The notes: generated by a model from the sequence alone, not told the origin. A stretch of DNA of 64,000 bases from Parapristionchus giblindavisi (GCA_943737045.1 CALSFV010000013.1:224501-288500); one strand, 5' to 3'; positions 12,226 through 25,201 are shown, numbered from the stretch's first letter. Numbers and translations are program-made.

Positions 12226-12385
12226 GTAAGTCTAACCCTGATTTTTCAAAACTTAAAGCGTATCTATGATTCAGTGCTGTGGTATACACATTTCGTCTAA
12301 TGTTTCACTTGTAGTTTACTTAAACTTAAAGTAAACTTTAAGTGAGGGGTTTATTTAAGTGCACTCTAAGCGTTGACAAACCGTA

Positions 12386-12639
12386 ATGCGGTATTACATT
12401 TGCGAAAAGTATATGTGTCCGCCAACTTCAATTTTTAAGTGTGTTGGGTTCCAAGTGGAAATCCCTGCTGTTTAACCATTGGAATAGGGAAAGAACCGTA
12501 ACCATCGATCAATAATGATTGACTACAGTAACCTGTTTCGGTAATTTTATGACCCGTCAGGGTTTTCCACTCATGGCCCAACACACTCTAAAATTGAAGT
12601 TGACGGACACGTATCCGTCTCGCAAATGTAACACCGCAT
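12386..12639. mobile_element. MITE, relative of 445-861
   Basis: The end ATGCGGTATTACATTTGCG is mirrored by CGCAAATGTAACACCGCAT, and the inverted match continues through GTCCGCCAACTTCAATTTT. The interior shares ATCAATAATGATTGACTAC with the first element of this family. Confidence 0.6.
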
Positions 12640-12739
12640 AAACCAAGAGCTGAGAGAGTGCACGACAGTGGGTCCAGACGGTCCGAGTGCGAATACGGTA
12701 GTGACACGCGACGGATGATGGCACGCTGACGGATCAATA

Positions 12740-12922
12740 CATACGTGGGCGGGCATTGCCGCTGGAAATGAAAATCGGGGGGTCGGACGCAAAAATCGGG
12801 GGTTCGGAAGCTAAAAATGGAGCATTTGTACGTCATTTTGAATGATTTTTTTGGGAAATCGTGGAGTCGGGTGCCAAAAATCGGGAGTGTATTGCCTCTA
12901 GCGGAAGTAGTGCCCACGTATG
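12740..12922. mobile_element. hAT-type MITE, TIR CATACGTGGGC, 8-bp TSD
   Basis: Ends CATACGTGGGC and GCCCACGTATG are flanked by a perfect 8-bp duplication GATCAATA (12,732-12,739 and 12,923-12,930). Length 183 bp, non-coding. Other copies are at 13,141-13,324 and 44,726-44,930. Confidence 0.85.
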
Positions 12923-13140
12923 GATCAATAAATAAACGTGACCTAGCATCCGTTGGAGGAGTGATGTTGAGTGATGTGCACATGAGCATGAACGGCGGTC
13001 ACCCGGTTGCCGTTAAACAGGACGCCACAATCATACATGGGGGCATAGGTCGAATAGCTAGGTTATCGGTTTTTAAAAAGCGGTCAGGTTTTTCGATTTT
13101 TGGCAAATTTTGGCTCAAAATGCGGTCAGGCTTTTCGAGA

Positions 13141-13324
13141 CATACGTGGGCAACCTTTGCTGCTAGATATTAAAATCCGGTGGAATGGCGCAAAAATGGG
13201 GTTAGACATCGATATGTTTATGGATACACTTCTTTTTTCATTTTGAGTGAGTTTTGGTTAAATCGGATGGGTCGGGTGCCACAAACGTGTGGGTCTTCGA
13301 TAGCGACAATGTCGCCCACGTATG
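13141..13324. mobile_element. hAT-type MITE, older copy
   Basis: Ends CATACGTGGGC and GCCCACGTATG are the same as in the previous element, but the interior has diverged and the flanks TTTCGAGA and TTCGGAGG no longer match well. It appears inserted in a relic of the CATAGGTCGAA family (13,048-13,140). Confidence 0.65.
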
Positions 13325-13467
13325 TTCGGAGGCGTTCGCCAAAAATTCCCCTTACTCACGTTTGCCGAGAAACGGTTAGCCACCATTCATGTATACGGCC
13401 TCACAAGTACTGACTATCGAGCACACCGGTTTTGATCGTTGATTGCCTAATAAGATTTATGTTTCAG

Positions 13468-13530
13468 ACTGATTTCTTGATCATGGGCCAACAGCATGTG
13501 ATCGGCTCAGACAATCTCTTCCCGGAGAAT
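13468..13530 (+). CDS. Internal exon
   Basis: Between GTTTCAG and GTGAGT; open in phase 0 for 21 codons beginning TDFLIMGQQHVIG. It joins in frame to its neighbours. Not recognised. Confidence 0.55.
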
Positions 13531-13814
13531 GTGAGTTCTATCAATCGATAATTAAGGGGCGGGGCTAAAGTTAAGTACTATTATATTATAATGTACACTG
13601 AGAAAAAGTGCTAAATGGAACTACATCTTTGTGTATTTAAATAATAACACACCGAAAATTCACTTTGCTTTTCCCTGAAAGTCGTACTCTTTTGTTTGTT
13701 CAAGGATTATGCGATATAATTTAATTTAATTTAGAATCATTGTATTATTTAATGCTAAGAGGAAAATATATTATTGCTTTTATTTTTGTATTAATTGGAT
13801 CCTTTTTTATTCAG

Positions 13815-13910
13815 AAGATCTTAACAAAGTTTACCTCGTATCCGATTCCTTCATGGGAAGTTGCGAATGAGGAGTGGAGATGTAAGTATAGTAATCTCAA
13901 GAGTGGAGAT
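13815..13910 (+). CDS. Internal exon with duplicated donor site
   Basis: Opens after TTTTATTCAG and reads KILTKFTSYPIPSWEV onward. A tandem duplication of GAGTGGAGATGTAAGTATAG has produced two GTAAGT donors, at 13,882 and 13,911. The upstream donor gives a 67-base exon and breaks the phase-0 pattern. The downstream one gives 96 bases (32 codons) and keeps it, so I end the exon at 13,910. Use of both sites is possible. Confidence 0.5.
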
Positions 13911-14065
13911 GTAAGTATAGTAATACTTTCTATAATATTTTAAAAAAATCATTAATCTATTCCCTGGTTATCGATTTCCTTGATAATTATTTGATGGTCG
14001 TGATTATATGTATGCAGCCTAAGTGCTCATAATCTGAAGTTAAACGAAATGTACGGTAGTATAGA

Positions 14066-14226
14066 CATAGGTCGAAAAGTTAGGTTATAGGTTTTCAAAA
14101 TCCGGTCAGGTTTTTCGATTTTTGGTAAATTTTGCTCAAAATCCGGTCAGGTTTATCGATTTTTGTGAAATTTTGGCTCAAAATCCGGTCAGGCTTGGTA
14201 CTTTGTAACATACTTTTCGACCTATG
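14066..14226. mobile_element. MITE with CATAGGTCGAAAAGT ends
   Basis: CATAGGTCGAAAAGT at the left is matched by ACTTTTCGACCTATG at the right; the interior repeats ATCCGGTCAGG three times. Relics with the same motifs lie at about 13,048-13,140 and 14,630-14,740 (CATAGGTTGAA...TTCGAACTATG). Confidence 0.65.
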
Positions 14227-14310
14227 AGTATAGTGCGATTTTCGAAATAGAGAAATAATATGCGAATAGAAGATGCCGAACGTTGTTTTTAAATAATCGC
14301 TTTCTTACAG

Positions 14311-14349
14311 GCCGACGATCTCAGGGCGCGTACACTATATCTGGATATG
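14311..14349 (+). CDS. 39-base micro-exon
   Basis: Between TTCTTACAG and GTAAGT, 13 codons in phase 0 (ADDLRARTLYLDM). It joins in frame with the exons on either side. Function unknown. Confidence 0.5.
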
Positions 14350-14833
14350 GTAAGTGTCGCTTACGGTATTATCGATCGATTTCAGTGATTATTGGTTGAT
14401 TGACATAACTATTAACCGATAGATACTCTTGATCATACCTGAATAGGAGCACAGTAGAAATTGGACCAAAAGTCCAAATCACGGTGACCCAGTCAAACTT
14501 TCAAAAAAAGTTACTTATATTATAATTCATTTTCCATGCAATTTTTTCATCAAGAATTTTTTTTTAAAAGCCTATGCGCCACCTCTGCCTGGTGCCCTGA
14601 TCCTCCTCTCGATGACCATAGGTGGGCGTCATAGGTTGAATAGCAACTTTGTAGGTTTGCAAAATGCAGTCAGATTTTCAACAAAACTATCCCAAAATGC
14701 GAGCAGGCTTCGTAGTTTGCAAAGTGCTTTTCGAACTATGATGGTGGGCACCTTATCATGAGCGAACTCATTGTGAGTTGTGATCTTGAATATTGATTGA
14801 TTCTCATGGATTATCGATTGACTGCTCTTCCAG

Positions 14834-14911
14834 CTGGAACGGAGACTGCGTGCGGAGTTGGGAGATGCTGTGTTCGAAGATCAATACCCTCAACGATGGC
14901 TCGAGTATGAG
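14834..14911 (+). CDS. Internal exon, charged
   Basis: After CTTCCAG, 26 codons in phase 0 beginning LERRLRAELGDAVFED, ending GAG-GTGGGA. The donor is weaker than the others; the frame stays open for another 200 bases, so the exon end is uncertain. The next candidate exon is at 31,435, which would need a 16.5-kb intron, so this could also be the end of a separate gene. Confidence 0.45.
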
Positions 14912-15689
14912 GTGGGAGAAGGAAATGGAGGATACGTCAGTAGTATAGTACAGCTTGACCGCCATAAAAAATGGCTGTCTATAGGATGTTTTTTTGAGAT
15001 GTTTTTTAAGTTGTTTTTTTGTATGTTTTTTAAGTTGTTTTTTGTTTGTTTTTTGAGATGTATTTTAAGTTGTTTTTTTTGTTTACATTATCGATTTTTT
15101 GTAGATCAATCAAAATGATAATAATGATTGACAACTCTTATCAGCCAATCAATAAAATCACTCTAATCAATTACTACAATAATCAACAGTAGTAAACAGT
15201 AATCAATAATACAGTAATAAACAGTAATCAATTTGAAAAAAATCATCACATTATCGATTTCTTTGTAGATCAATGATTCATATTATCGATCATTTGAAGA
15301 TAAATGATAAAAAAACAATTGAAATCACAGTAATCAGCAAAGACTTACCAGACAGACGCAGCCGCACGGTCGACTAATGAAGCTATAGACTGAACTACCT
15401 AGGGGGGGGGGGGGGGGCTCCTCCCACACATCGAAACTCCGCCCACTCTGCTTCTCTATACCCTCTTGCTTTTACATTATCTCTCTGCCTAATAGAAAAG
15501 AGAGAGAGAACCAACAATACTTCCCAGATAGCTTATAGTGCAATCACTCCAGTTACCAGTCATAACGAATTGTATATATTATAGTATATACTGAAGCTAA
15601 AGGGTGAATGATAGAGAGAGAGAGATAGGTGTCAAGAGGTACGGAGAGGTACCAAGATAAACGAAGGCCCGGATTAAAGAGGTTAATGT
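14912..15689. other. Intron or intergenic, with G16 run
   Basis: T-rich sequence (TTTTTTGT runs near 15,000-15,080), repeated short ATCAAT/CAGTAATCA strings at 15,100-15,330, and a homopolymer of 16 G at 15,402-15,417. No gene is visible. Confidence 0.4.
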
Positions 15690-17400
15690 CTTTCCCGCTC
15701 ATCGGTATTGAGAGATATAAACACTCAAACCAGACAACTTGTGAGGCCGTGATTATATGGGTACAGCAAGAGTCATTTCGTAAAATGAAGAAGGGATTGT
15801 GGCAGTACTCTTTTATCCAGAATATGATTAATTACTATCATCCATCTCTTCCTACTCACTAATTCTACAATCCTTTCTCATACTCTAATTCAATCACAAC
15901 AACAACAACAACAACAGATATAAATATAGGCTTACGAATGATTAAATACAAGTTGACAAGGTAATCATTATATCAAGATAACCCATGAAATACAACCTTC
16001 TCTCTCAGTAAAACCACTCTCATGATATAGCTCATCTTCATTATCTGAGTATATGTCGAACATAGATTTATTAAAGGAAACAATTAACACCCCCCTCATT
16101 CTACTGAATGGTAAGAGTCATTTCGTAATATGTGGAAGTGATTTAGACTGTACACTTCTATGCATAAAATGATTAATTACCCTTATCCCTATACTTCCTA
16201 CTCACTAGTTCCAGTTCTAGCACTAGTTCCATTCCCATAATCAATCACAACAAAAATAAGAGATATTAATTTAGGTTTATGTATGATTAAAGACAAGTTG
16301 ATCGAGACAAGTTGATCATCACATTAAAACAACGCATAAAATAAAACCACTCTCATGAAATATCTCATAATCATTAGCAGCGCATATAACACACATACAT
16401 ATATTTTAAAGTCATCAATGCAAGATGATCGAGACAAGGTTACATCAAGACATGAAATACCTTCTCTCAGCAAAACCACCCTCATGATATATCTCATGTT
16501 CTCTAGCAGGGCAAATGTCGACCACAAATTTATTAAAGGAAAGAATGAATTTATTAAAGGAAAGAATTATGCGGGTATTAAGAGTATACGGTGTTTACTA
16601 TAGCTGTCACAATATCTCATTCTAATGAATTCTCTTCATCCATTTCTTAGATCACCCTGACAATTAACAACCAAAGAGATATGACATTCACTTTCTGTGA
16701 ACGCATTCATAATGAAGAAAAAACACCTAGCAGATAAATACTAAGATAAACTTAATGAAACCATGATTTAACTAGTGATTACTTAATTAGGTTATTCCAA
16801 CTGAAATTAGTACAGATGAGGTATGCTAAACACAAAGGAAAGCTAAGACGAGAACCTTCGTTTCTATCTCTGCCGAAAGGAATAAAGGAGAGGTAGACGC
16901 TACTATAAAAACCACATAATGAGTAGAGATTTTCAAATGTTACAAATGAAACATGTGAATTGCATAACTAATAATTTAAGATAGGTTTTTAGTCTCTCTC
17001 ACTCATCAGTAGTGAGGGATATAAATACTCAAACCATACATCCTGTCAGACCGTGAATATATGGGCGGATGGTATGTCAAGAGTCATTTCGTAATATAAG
17101 GAAGAGATTTAGACTGAACACTTCTATTCACAAAACGATTACTTACCCTTATACCACTATCCCTTCTTAGTAGTTCCATTCCCATATTCAGTCACAACAA
17201 CGACAAGAGATATAAATATAGGCTTATCAACGATTAAAGGCAAGTTGGTCGAGAAAAGTTAATCATCCCATTAAAACAACACATAAAATAAAAACCACTC
17301 TCATGAAATATCTCATCATCATTAGCAGTAGATCACACATACATATATTTTTAAAGTCAACAATGACAATCGACTGATTACAACCTACGGTGATCAGCAT
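15690..17400. repeat. Three diverged tandem blocks
   Basis: The series GAGAGATATAAACACTCAAACC, AGAGTCATTTCGTAAxATG, GATATAAATATAGGCTTA and AACCACTCTCATGA recurs in order near 15,710-16,060, 16,110-16,380 and 17,020-17,340. Copies differ by many substitutions and indels, so this is an old tandem duplication. Short open frames inside are not conserved between copies. Confidence 0.6.
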
Positions 17401-17672
17401 TGCTATTACAATACACTAATCTAATCAATTCTCCAATTACTATACTATCATGACAATAGCAGTCAGAGAGATACAGCAGCCAAATCATTTATTCACTTTC
17501 TTTGATAACACACATAATAAACAAATACATTAAATATAAACTGCGACATCCATAATAAAACCTTAATCTAACTAGTGATTACGTAACTAGGATATTCCAA
17601 CTGAAAATAGTAGAGATAAAGTATGATATAAATACTCAAACCAGACAACTCGCCAAAAAGCGTAATGCCATA

Positions 17673-18173
17673 CAGTACAGCAGAATCCCCCAGTGAAAAT
17701 GGGCGCCCCGGGTGACCCGGGGCGCCCATTTGGCCCCTCGATTTTTTACGCTTTGAATAATGAATATCAGCCGTTCAAATTGTTTGCGTTCTTTTACTCC
17801 AGATATGAGGGTATTTATCAAAGAAAGTTTGCAATTTTAGAAATCATGTAGCCAGAGAAAAAATATTGAAAATTATATTTTTTATCAATTCTTGGCAAAT
17901 GCTGCGCAAAAATTTTGCAAAACTCGCGCACGCTCGGCAAATTCTATCGCAAAGTGAAATCTTTCCAAAATTTCTTTTTTTAGCACAAGTGAGTTGACAA
18001 GCTTTTAAAAAATCCAAACTTTCTTTGATAAATACCCTCATATCTGGAGTAAAACAACGCAAACAATTTGAACGGCTGATATTTATTATTCAAAGCGTAA
18101 AAAATCGAGGGGCCACATGGGCGCCCCGGGTCACCCGGGGCGCCCATTTTCACTGGGGGATTCTGCTGTACTG
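17673..18173. mobile_element. Tc1/mariner-type MITE with GC-rich terminal hairpins
   Basis: Ends CAGTACAGCAGAATCCCCC are perfectly inverted and flanked by TA on both sides. The inverted ends are about 170 bp long, and each contains its own internal palindrome of the form ATGGGCGCCCCGGG...CGGGGCGCCCAT, strikingly GC-rich against the AT-rich surroundings. Mirrored 61- and 76-residue frames here are artefacts. Confidence 0.8.
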
Positions 18174-19602
18174 TATATCGTGGTTGAGAAAGAGAAGCGG
18201 AGAAGCAGAGAGGGTCATAAAACCAATGAAAGAGACAAAAAAAATAAACGTGTAAATCATTAATTCATAGAAAGAGCACATCTCTACAGTGATTCATTCC
18301 TTTTTTAGTAACTAAATCAGACCATCATTCTATGAACATGGAAATCTAGAAACATCAACTCAACTGGAGCACCGATAATACAAATGTATGAAAAGTTATA
18401 TTATTGATATAGAGGTGAAATTAACGGTTTATGAGTGAAGACACATCTCCAATTAGTATGACCATACAAAAAAATACAGTCCACTATTATTACTCCGAAT
18501 TCACACAGACGCTACTCAACACTAACTAATAAGGAAAATGTTTTGATGAATAGTGCATTGCATACGAATTATATATTGATTTGATCAAGCTACTGAAATC
18601 AAAAGAGACAAAGCTCAATGCAAATGCGCGAAAGATATTACGGGAAAAGATTACAAGAAGGAATATAACAGGAATATTACAACCATACAAGTGTCATATC
18701 CTTACTTTCAAAGTTCGACCCAATCCAGCGCTACTTCTCGGTTGAATCGACGAGTGGCCAATTCACATTCTCCTCAGAATGTTCCAACAAAAATCATATT
18801 TTTACTAGAGTACATTTGCATGATTTTTATATACTGTACTTCACGTTGAATTATCGTTCCTTTCTGTATTCATAGGGTCAGAGATCGACCTCGAATCATC
18901 GCCTTGGGACTTTATTTTTTTTTATATATTCATACAGAGCGAATTCAGCCCGGATCAAATAAAGGTAGCGGTAAATAAGAAGTGAGAGAGATAAACCCCT
19001 CAACAATACTAAAAAATCTAGAAAGCAACCACTAATGATGCATTTGTGCGCTAGAAACAATACATATTGGAAATCTTAATAGTAGACATACGCTAAGATA
19101 GTTATTTATTTGTATAATAGTACTGACGCTGTGGCACACAACTATGTTTCTGTTCATTTCACTGGATTTGCATGAGATATCACTAAAGGTGAATAACTAA
19201 AGAATGTAGATCTTGATCTATCGATATTGGATGATCGGTGGTGGTTGATATGCTGGGTTTATACACTTTCCATTATGTAAATACACTTATATGAAACATA
19301 GTACAAACCTGTTGTCCCGTTTGTTTTTTTCTATTATTTTGAGATGTGCTCTGATGAAATACATGTTTAATACATGTATATGGCACACTGTCTATAGGTG
19401 AAATCACGGTCTTCTATAGTGTTTTCGTTGTCAAAGTCTTTTCAGGTAACGAACGTCCAAACCTCACTTATTGATATAGTGTACATAGCTATTCTAACTA
19501 GAATGGTCAGAACCCCTTATTTATATAACGATGTTTCTTGATGATGAACACTAGGCGTATTTACATTTTTACGATATCTAAAGTTGATTGAACATCGTAA
19601 TA
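18174..19602. other. No recognisable gene
   Basis: AT-rich intron or intergenic sequence. No splice-bounded open frame, RNA gene or repeat family stood out. Confidence 0.4.
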
Positions 19603-20665
19603 CAGGGTGCGGCAGAATTATGGAAACACGACGTTCTGCATTTAGCAGTGGGTTTTCATAGCTTTGTGCGTTTCCCCGTCGCTCTCGAAATAATTTCATT
19701 GAAATTCACCATTATGAGCATCTCGTATCTGAGTTTGGTACTGATTGCTTTCAATTCAGTGAAATGACACGCCCTAGAATAGGCGCCTGTCCTTCTGTCT
19801 CGCACTGCGTCGTCGGAACACAAGGTGACGCTTCCTCTATCAAGACGCTGTTCACAGTGCACAGCGCTCTCATGACTTTCAAAGCAAGAACGACCGCTCA
19901 ACATACAAACTCTCTCGAATACAATGGTCTCTCCTTTGTCTTGCTTTCGAAGAAAAATGGCTTGGACCAGAATACTGTGAGTGGAACATTCGCACAACCC
20001 CCAAAACGATATAATATTGGTAGAGGACTCCTATGAAGCGGATGCGAGTTGAATGGATGCCCTCTTCCTCGTAAAGTCATGGTTTGGGCTGACATCAGTG
20101 AGATGGGCCGGAATATCCGGGTTTTCGTTAATCCTGGAGCCAAGTTGAACTTGGATAACAACCTGTAAGAGATCTAAATGGATTGTCTGGGACCCGGGGT
20201 CAAGCTCCACTTTAGGAACATGCATTGGAGCTAAAAGAAAGATTCGGCACTGACTTACAAGGCAAAGATTGTGAATGCCTGGCTCAAGACCCCGTTTTCA
20301 CTCCTTTACCCGCTCCTCGGAATGGTCTCCTACTCTCCCGATCTCAACCCCCCTCGACCATTTTGTGTGATCAGTTCTTGAGAGCAATACATGTGCTCGT
20401 CCCAACTCGAATCTGGAGTCGCTCAAGAAGGCCATTCTCCGGGAATGGGAAAGAATCGACCTAAAATACCATTCCGCCACCGTCGTTTTCACCAAAACCG
20501 TTTGAAGCTAGTTATTGACGCGAAATGAGACAAAATTGAGAAGTTAACACAAATTGTTGTTGATATGATAGTTGTTGATAAAATATTATATGTTGAACCG
20601 ATTTGCTCAATACATGTGATCAGGGGAGATCAAAGATCGTGTTTCCATAATTCTGCCGCACCCTG
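19603..20665 (+). pseudogene. Dead Tc1/mariner transposon
   Basis: Inverted ends CAGGGTGCGGCAGAATTATG (about 30 bp) are flanked by TA, and the total length of 1,063 bp is typical of the superfamily. The interior keeps transposase fragments in shifting frames: a KVMVWADISEMGR block near 20,073, a SPDLNP motif near 20,335, and a C-terminal SLKKAILREWERI near 20,415. The frame is broken by stops and shifts, and the aspartate-bearing second catalytic block is not legible. It cannot encode an active enzyme. Confidence 0.85.
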
Positions 20666-20896
20666 TACTACATATAAACACCATCTCTGCCTCTTTATCT
20701 ATATCGTAACATCGCATTTATTCGGACTGAACTAATCATGCACTGCACTATACTACTCATATTTTAGCGGCAGATACACTCTACTTTTCCACAACATAAA
20801 GTGTGTTTTTATTATTGTTTCGTATGCAGTAATAAACGGGCAAAAATTATTCTACATATCGTGCACTATTTCTCGCTCTCTCGCCTACTCCATCAA

Positions 20897-21120
20897 CAGA
20901 AAAGGATCAACAGACGAATCCCCTCCAAGAAGGATTTGGAATGCCTGGAGGTGTACTTCCAACTGTCAAGCAGGCCTAATGGACGATAGCGGAACGTTTT
21001 CGTGGGTTTTCTACTCCAATCAACAAGATTTAGTTCGATCGTTTTCTTGAATGGAGAATAACATCTCTCAGAGACGGAAGAATAAGAACTTGCAAGAAAA
21101 TTCCCCCTGCCCCTGACTTA
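20897..21120 (+). pseudogene. Possible homeobox-like relic
   Basis: One frame reads RRIPSKKDLECLEVYFQLS then RPNG and a stop. Shifting one base gives IAERFRGFSTPINKI then a stop. The pattern LxxLExxFQ...RP...IAxxF resembles helices 1 and 2 of a homeodomain; the helix-3 WFxN signature is not visible. A chance match is possible. Confidence 0.3.
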
Positions 21121-22123
21121 CTCTTCTGCACTTAGTGCTGATAAGATAAATGTATTGTATTGTATCGTGCACTATTTCATTCAAGTTATTGTCCGCTAGA
21201 ATCATGAATGAATAACACTGAATGTTAATTTCTATAACCGGTAAAAAGCACGATTTTGAATGGTAAAGATATCGGAAATATAAGTGGGAACCCTCCCGGT
21301 ACGGTATTTTCTACTTACTGAGCTACACTGATGCCTCTCGAATCTAGTAGTAGTAAACAGAAATCAACATTGTTGGACCCACATATTACACCAAATCAGC
21401 CTTTAATACTTCATTACCACGAGTAACACTTTCACAACGATGACGTTGAAATGGTTAGGAGTATACTTAAAAACCAATCATGTTCAAAATACAAACTTAA
21501 AGAATGATAACATGTCAAAATCTATCTGGTGTGGTTGAATACTCAGTAAAATGTATAAGTTTATATCTAATACAGCATCATAGTCTATCATTCATATTAT
21601 CAATGCAATGTGTTACAAATTTATCTTATTCTTGGAGAATCATGAGGTGTTTACTCGAACAACTATGTTGTCTCATTAATAATTCAAACAATATGCTTTT
21701 CTATTATAAGAAATGGCCTAAAATATGGATTTATAGTTTTTAAGTAATGTTCACTTGAAAATCATCATGTTGTAAGTTCCGGGTACAACCAACCAGTTTC
21801 CGATATTCTATGCTATTAACTTGAACAGGACCTTCCAACAGACTACCTAGAACATCACAACCGCATAGCTCAATCATCACAACTTCAGTTGATTTTGAGA
21901 AAATGAGACACTATTGAAACCGTTAATTTATGGTAGAAAGTGAGAAAGGCTTCCGGTTTTCTATATTACACAACACCAATCTGCTTACAAAAGCAATCTG
22001 CAATCGTTTACTCCAACACCGGTTGTTCAGAGAAGAAGTTCAAGAACATGTTCTTCAAGAATACAAAAATATACCAGCGATATTAGTGATTTCTACGCTA
22101 GCAACACATCCCAGTAGTTAACT
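21121..22123. other. No recognisable gene
   Basis: AT-rich sequence without splice-bounded frames or clear repeats. Confidence 0.35.
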
Positions 22124-22559
22124 GACTACATATCTAAAAGCTGCATGAGTAGTGATATTACAGAAATGGATTTAGTTTGTCAAACTTTTGAATAATCCAT
22201 ATTATAGCCTTGAATTAATAAACAAAATAGAATTACAGGTATATCATTGATTATGTAGTGCAGCTCTACATTACACACTAATGAACACCTTTCAATCCTT
22301 TCAATAGTTGCCTTATTTATTGATGAGGAGAGAAATATCCACAAATATTACATTTATTCGATCAATAGTTTGGTTTACTGGTGATAGGAAACACCAATGA
22401 ACATATTACTATATACGGATTACATCTAAATATTGTCTATGATGCTTTTTAAAAATGATCAATATGCAACACGTGTTGTGTGCTCAACGCAGACACAAAG
22501 ATGTATGGTCTATTAACAAATCTTCAATTAAACTCTAAATATTATATTTTATCTGCTAT

Positions 22560-24330
22560 GCATTCAGACGTAAAGATATGTCAAAATCTTTCAAGGTACG
22601 CATGATAACCACTACATAATCATGACATAACCAAACATAACCATAACCACAACATGAGATCGATTACTGTATTCTATTTTATCTGCTATGCACTCACACG
22701 TAAAGATATACATGATAACCAATACATAACCATGACATAACCAAACATAGCATAAACATAACCATAACATGACATTGATTACTGTATTCTATTTTATCTG
22801 CCATGCGCTCACACGTAAAGATATGTCAAAATCTTTCAAGGTACGCATAATAACCGCTGCATAATCATGACATAACTAAGCCTAAGCCTAAGCCTGTATT
22901 CTATTTTATCTGCTATGCACACACTCGTAAAGATATACCAAATTCTTTCAAGGTATACATAATAACCAAAACATAACCGTGACATAACCAAACATAGTAT
23001 AACCATAACCATAACATGACATTGATTACTGTATTCTATTTTATCTGCCATGCGCTCACACGTAAAGATATGTCAAAATCTTTCAAGGTATACATGATAA
23101 CCGATACATAATCATGACATAACTAAGTCTAAGCCTAAGCATGTATTCTATTTTATCTGCTATGCACTCACACGTAAAGATATACATGATAACCAATACA
23201 TAACCATGACATAACCAAACATAGCATAAACATAACCATAACATGACATTGATTACTGTATTCTATTTTATCTGCCATGCGCTCACACGTAAAGATATGT
23301 CAAAATCTTTCAAGGTACGCATAATAACCGCTGCATAATCATGACATAACTAAGCCTAAGCCTAAGCCTGTATTCTATTTTATCTGCTATGCACACACTC
23401 GTAAAGATATACCAAATTCTTTCAAGGTATACATAATAACCAAAACATAACCGTGACATAACCAAACATAGTATAACCATAACCATAACATGACATTGAT
23501 TACTGTATTCTATTTTATCTGCCATGCGCTCACACGTAAAGATATGTCAAAATCTTTCAAGGTATACATGATAACCGATACATAATCATGACATAACTAA
23601 GTCTAAGCCTAAGCATGTATTCTATTTTATCTGCTATGCACTCAGACGTAAAGATATGTCAAAATCTTTCAAGGTATACACGATAACCAATACATAATCA
23701 TGACATAACCAAACATAGCATAACCATGACATAACCAAACATAGCATAAACATAACCATAACATGACATTGATTACTGTATTCTATTTTATCTGCTATGC
23801 ACTCACACGTAAAGATATGTCAAAATCTTTCAAGGTATACATGATAACCAATTACATAATCATGACATAACCAAACATAGCATAACCATGACATAACCAA
23901 ACATAGCATAAACATAACCATAACATGACATTGATCACTGTATTCTATTTTATCTGCTATGCACTCACACGTAAAGATATACCAAATTCTTTCAAGGTAT
24001 ACATAATAACCAATACATAACCATGACATAACCAAACATAACATAAACACATGACATTGATTACTGTATTCTATTTTATCTGTCATGCGCTCACACGTAA
24101 AGATATGTCAAAATCTTTCAAGGTACGCATGATAACCACTACATAATCATGACATAACTAAGCCTAAGCCTAAGCCTGTATTATATTTTATCTGCTATGC
24201 ACTCACACGTAAAGATATGTCAAACTCTTTCAAGGTACGCATGATAACCACTACATAATCATGACATAACTAAGCCTAAGCCTAAGCCTAACCATAACAT
24301 GATATTGATTGCTCTACGTTTTTATCGGAT
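22560..24330. repeat. Tandem subterminal-like array in left arm
   Basis: Repeats of about 115-150 bp contain ATTTTATCTGCTATGCACTC, CGTAAAGATATGTC, CTTTCAAGGTA and runs of CATAACC/TAACCAAACATA, interspersed with two to three copies of AAGCCT (TTAGGC on the other strand). The mirror array is at about 25,375-26,070 and 30,000-30,590. Open frames of 71-88 residues inside are repeat translations. Confidence 0.75.
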
Positions 24331-24427
24331 AGTTAACCTGAGATGTCATTTGATTGATCTACAAAAATTGATAATGCGGTAAACATTGTTCTTTCAACTA
24401 CATGGTTTTATTAAGTGTATTACTGTA

Positions 24428-24470
24428 CTTAGCCTAAGCCTAAGCCTAAGCCTAAGCCTAAGCCTAAGCA
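24428..24470 (-). repeat. Interstitial telomeric tract, left
   Basis: About seven units of CCTAAG, that is TTAGGC on the minus strand, the known nematode telomere repeat. It lies about 0.3 kb from the apex of the foldback. Confidence 0.9.
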
Positions 24471-25201
24471 TAAGCCGAAGCGATTCCGAGCGAAGCGAAA
24501 GATGTGTTTTTTGCGGTGGTTTCTTCTTCTTCTGTTGCCTCCTCTTACTAGATTGCCCCTTATGATCATTTGGTTAAAAAAATCGTTACTTACAAGTAGC
24601 CTCAACCTCAACCTTTATCTTTTTTACAGAAACTGTAAACCGACACAAAAAACTGTTTACTCAAGACTCATTAGCGTTAAAGGCACATCTGAACTATTTT
24701 TTACCCTCCGCTCTGGCACACTCTCTCGCAGACAAAGAAAGAGAGAGAGAATGGTCAGTGCATGGAGTTTCAAATCATTTAAGATTGAAAAAAGCATTTA
24801 AGAGTGACCTTATCAACCACTAACTCTCTCTCGTGATCAGAAAACGAAGAAACAGTGTGTGAAATAAAGAGATGGATTGAATTTAGCAGAAGTCTAACTT
24901 AGAAACTCCATGCACTGACCATTCTCTCTCTCTTTCTTTGTCTGCGAGAGAGTGTGCCAGAGCGGAGGGTAAAAAATAGTTCAGATGTGCCTTTAACGCT
25001 AATGAGTCTTGAGTAAACAGTTTTTTTGTGTCGGTTTACAGTTTCTGTAAAAAAGATAAAGGTTGAGGTTGAGGCTACTTGTAAGTAACGATTTTTTTAA
25101 CCAAATGATTATAAGGGGCAATCTAGTAAGAGGAGGCAACAGAAGAAGAAGAAACCACCGCAAAAAACACATCTTTCGCTTCGCTCGGAATCGCTTCGGC
25201 T

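Noticed and set aside
19603..20665. Active transposase
   Set aside because: Motifs fall in several frames with stops between them.
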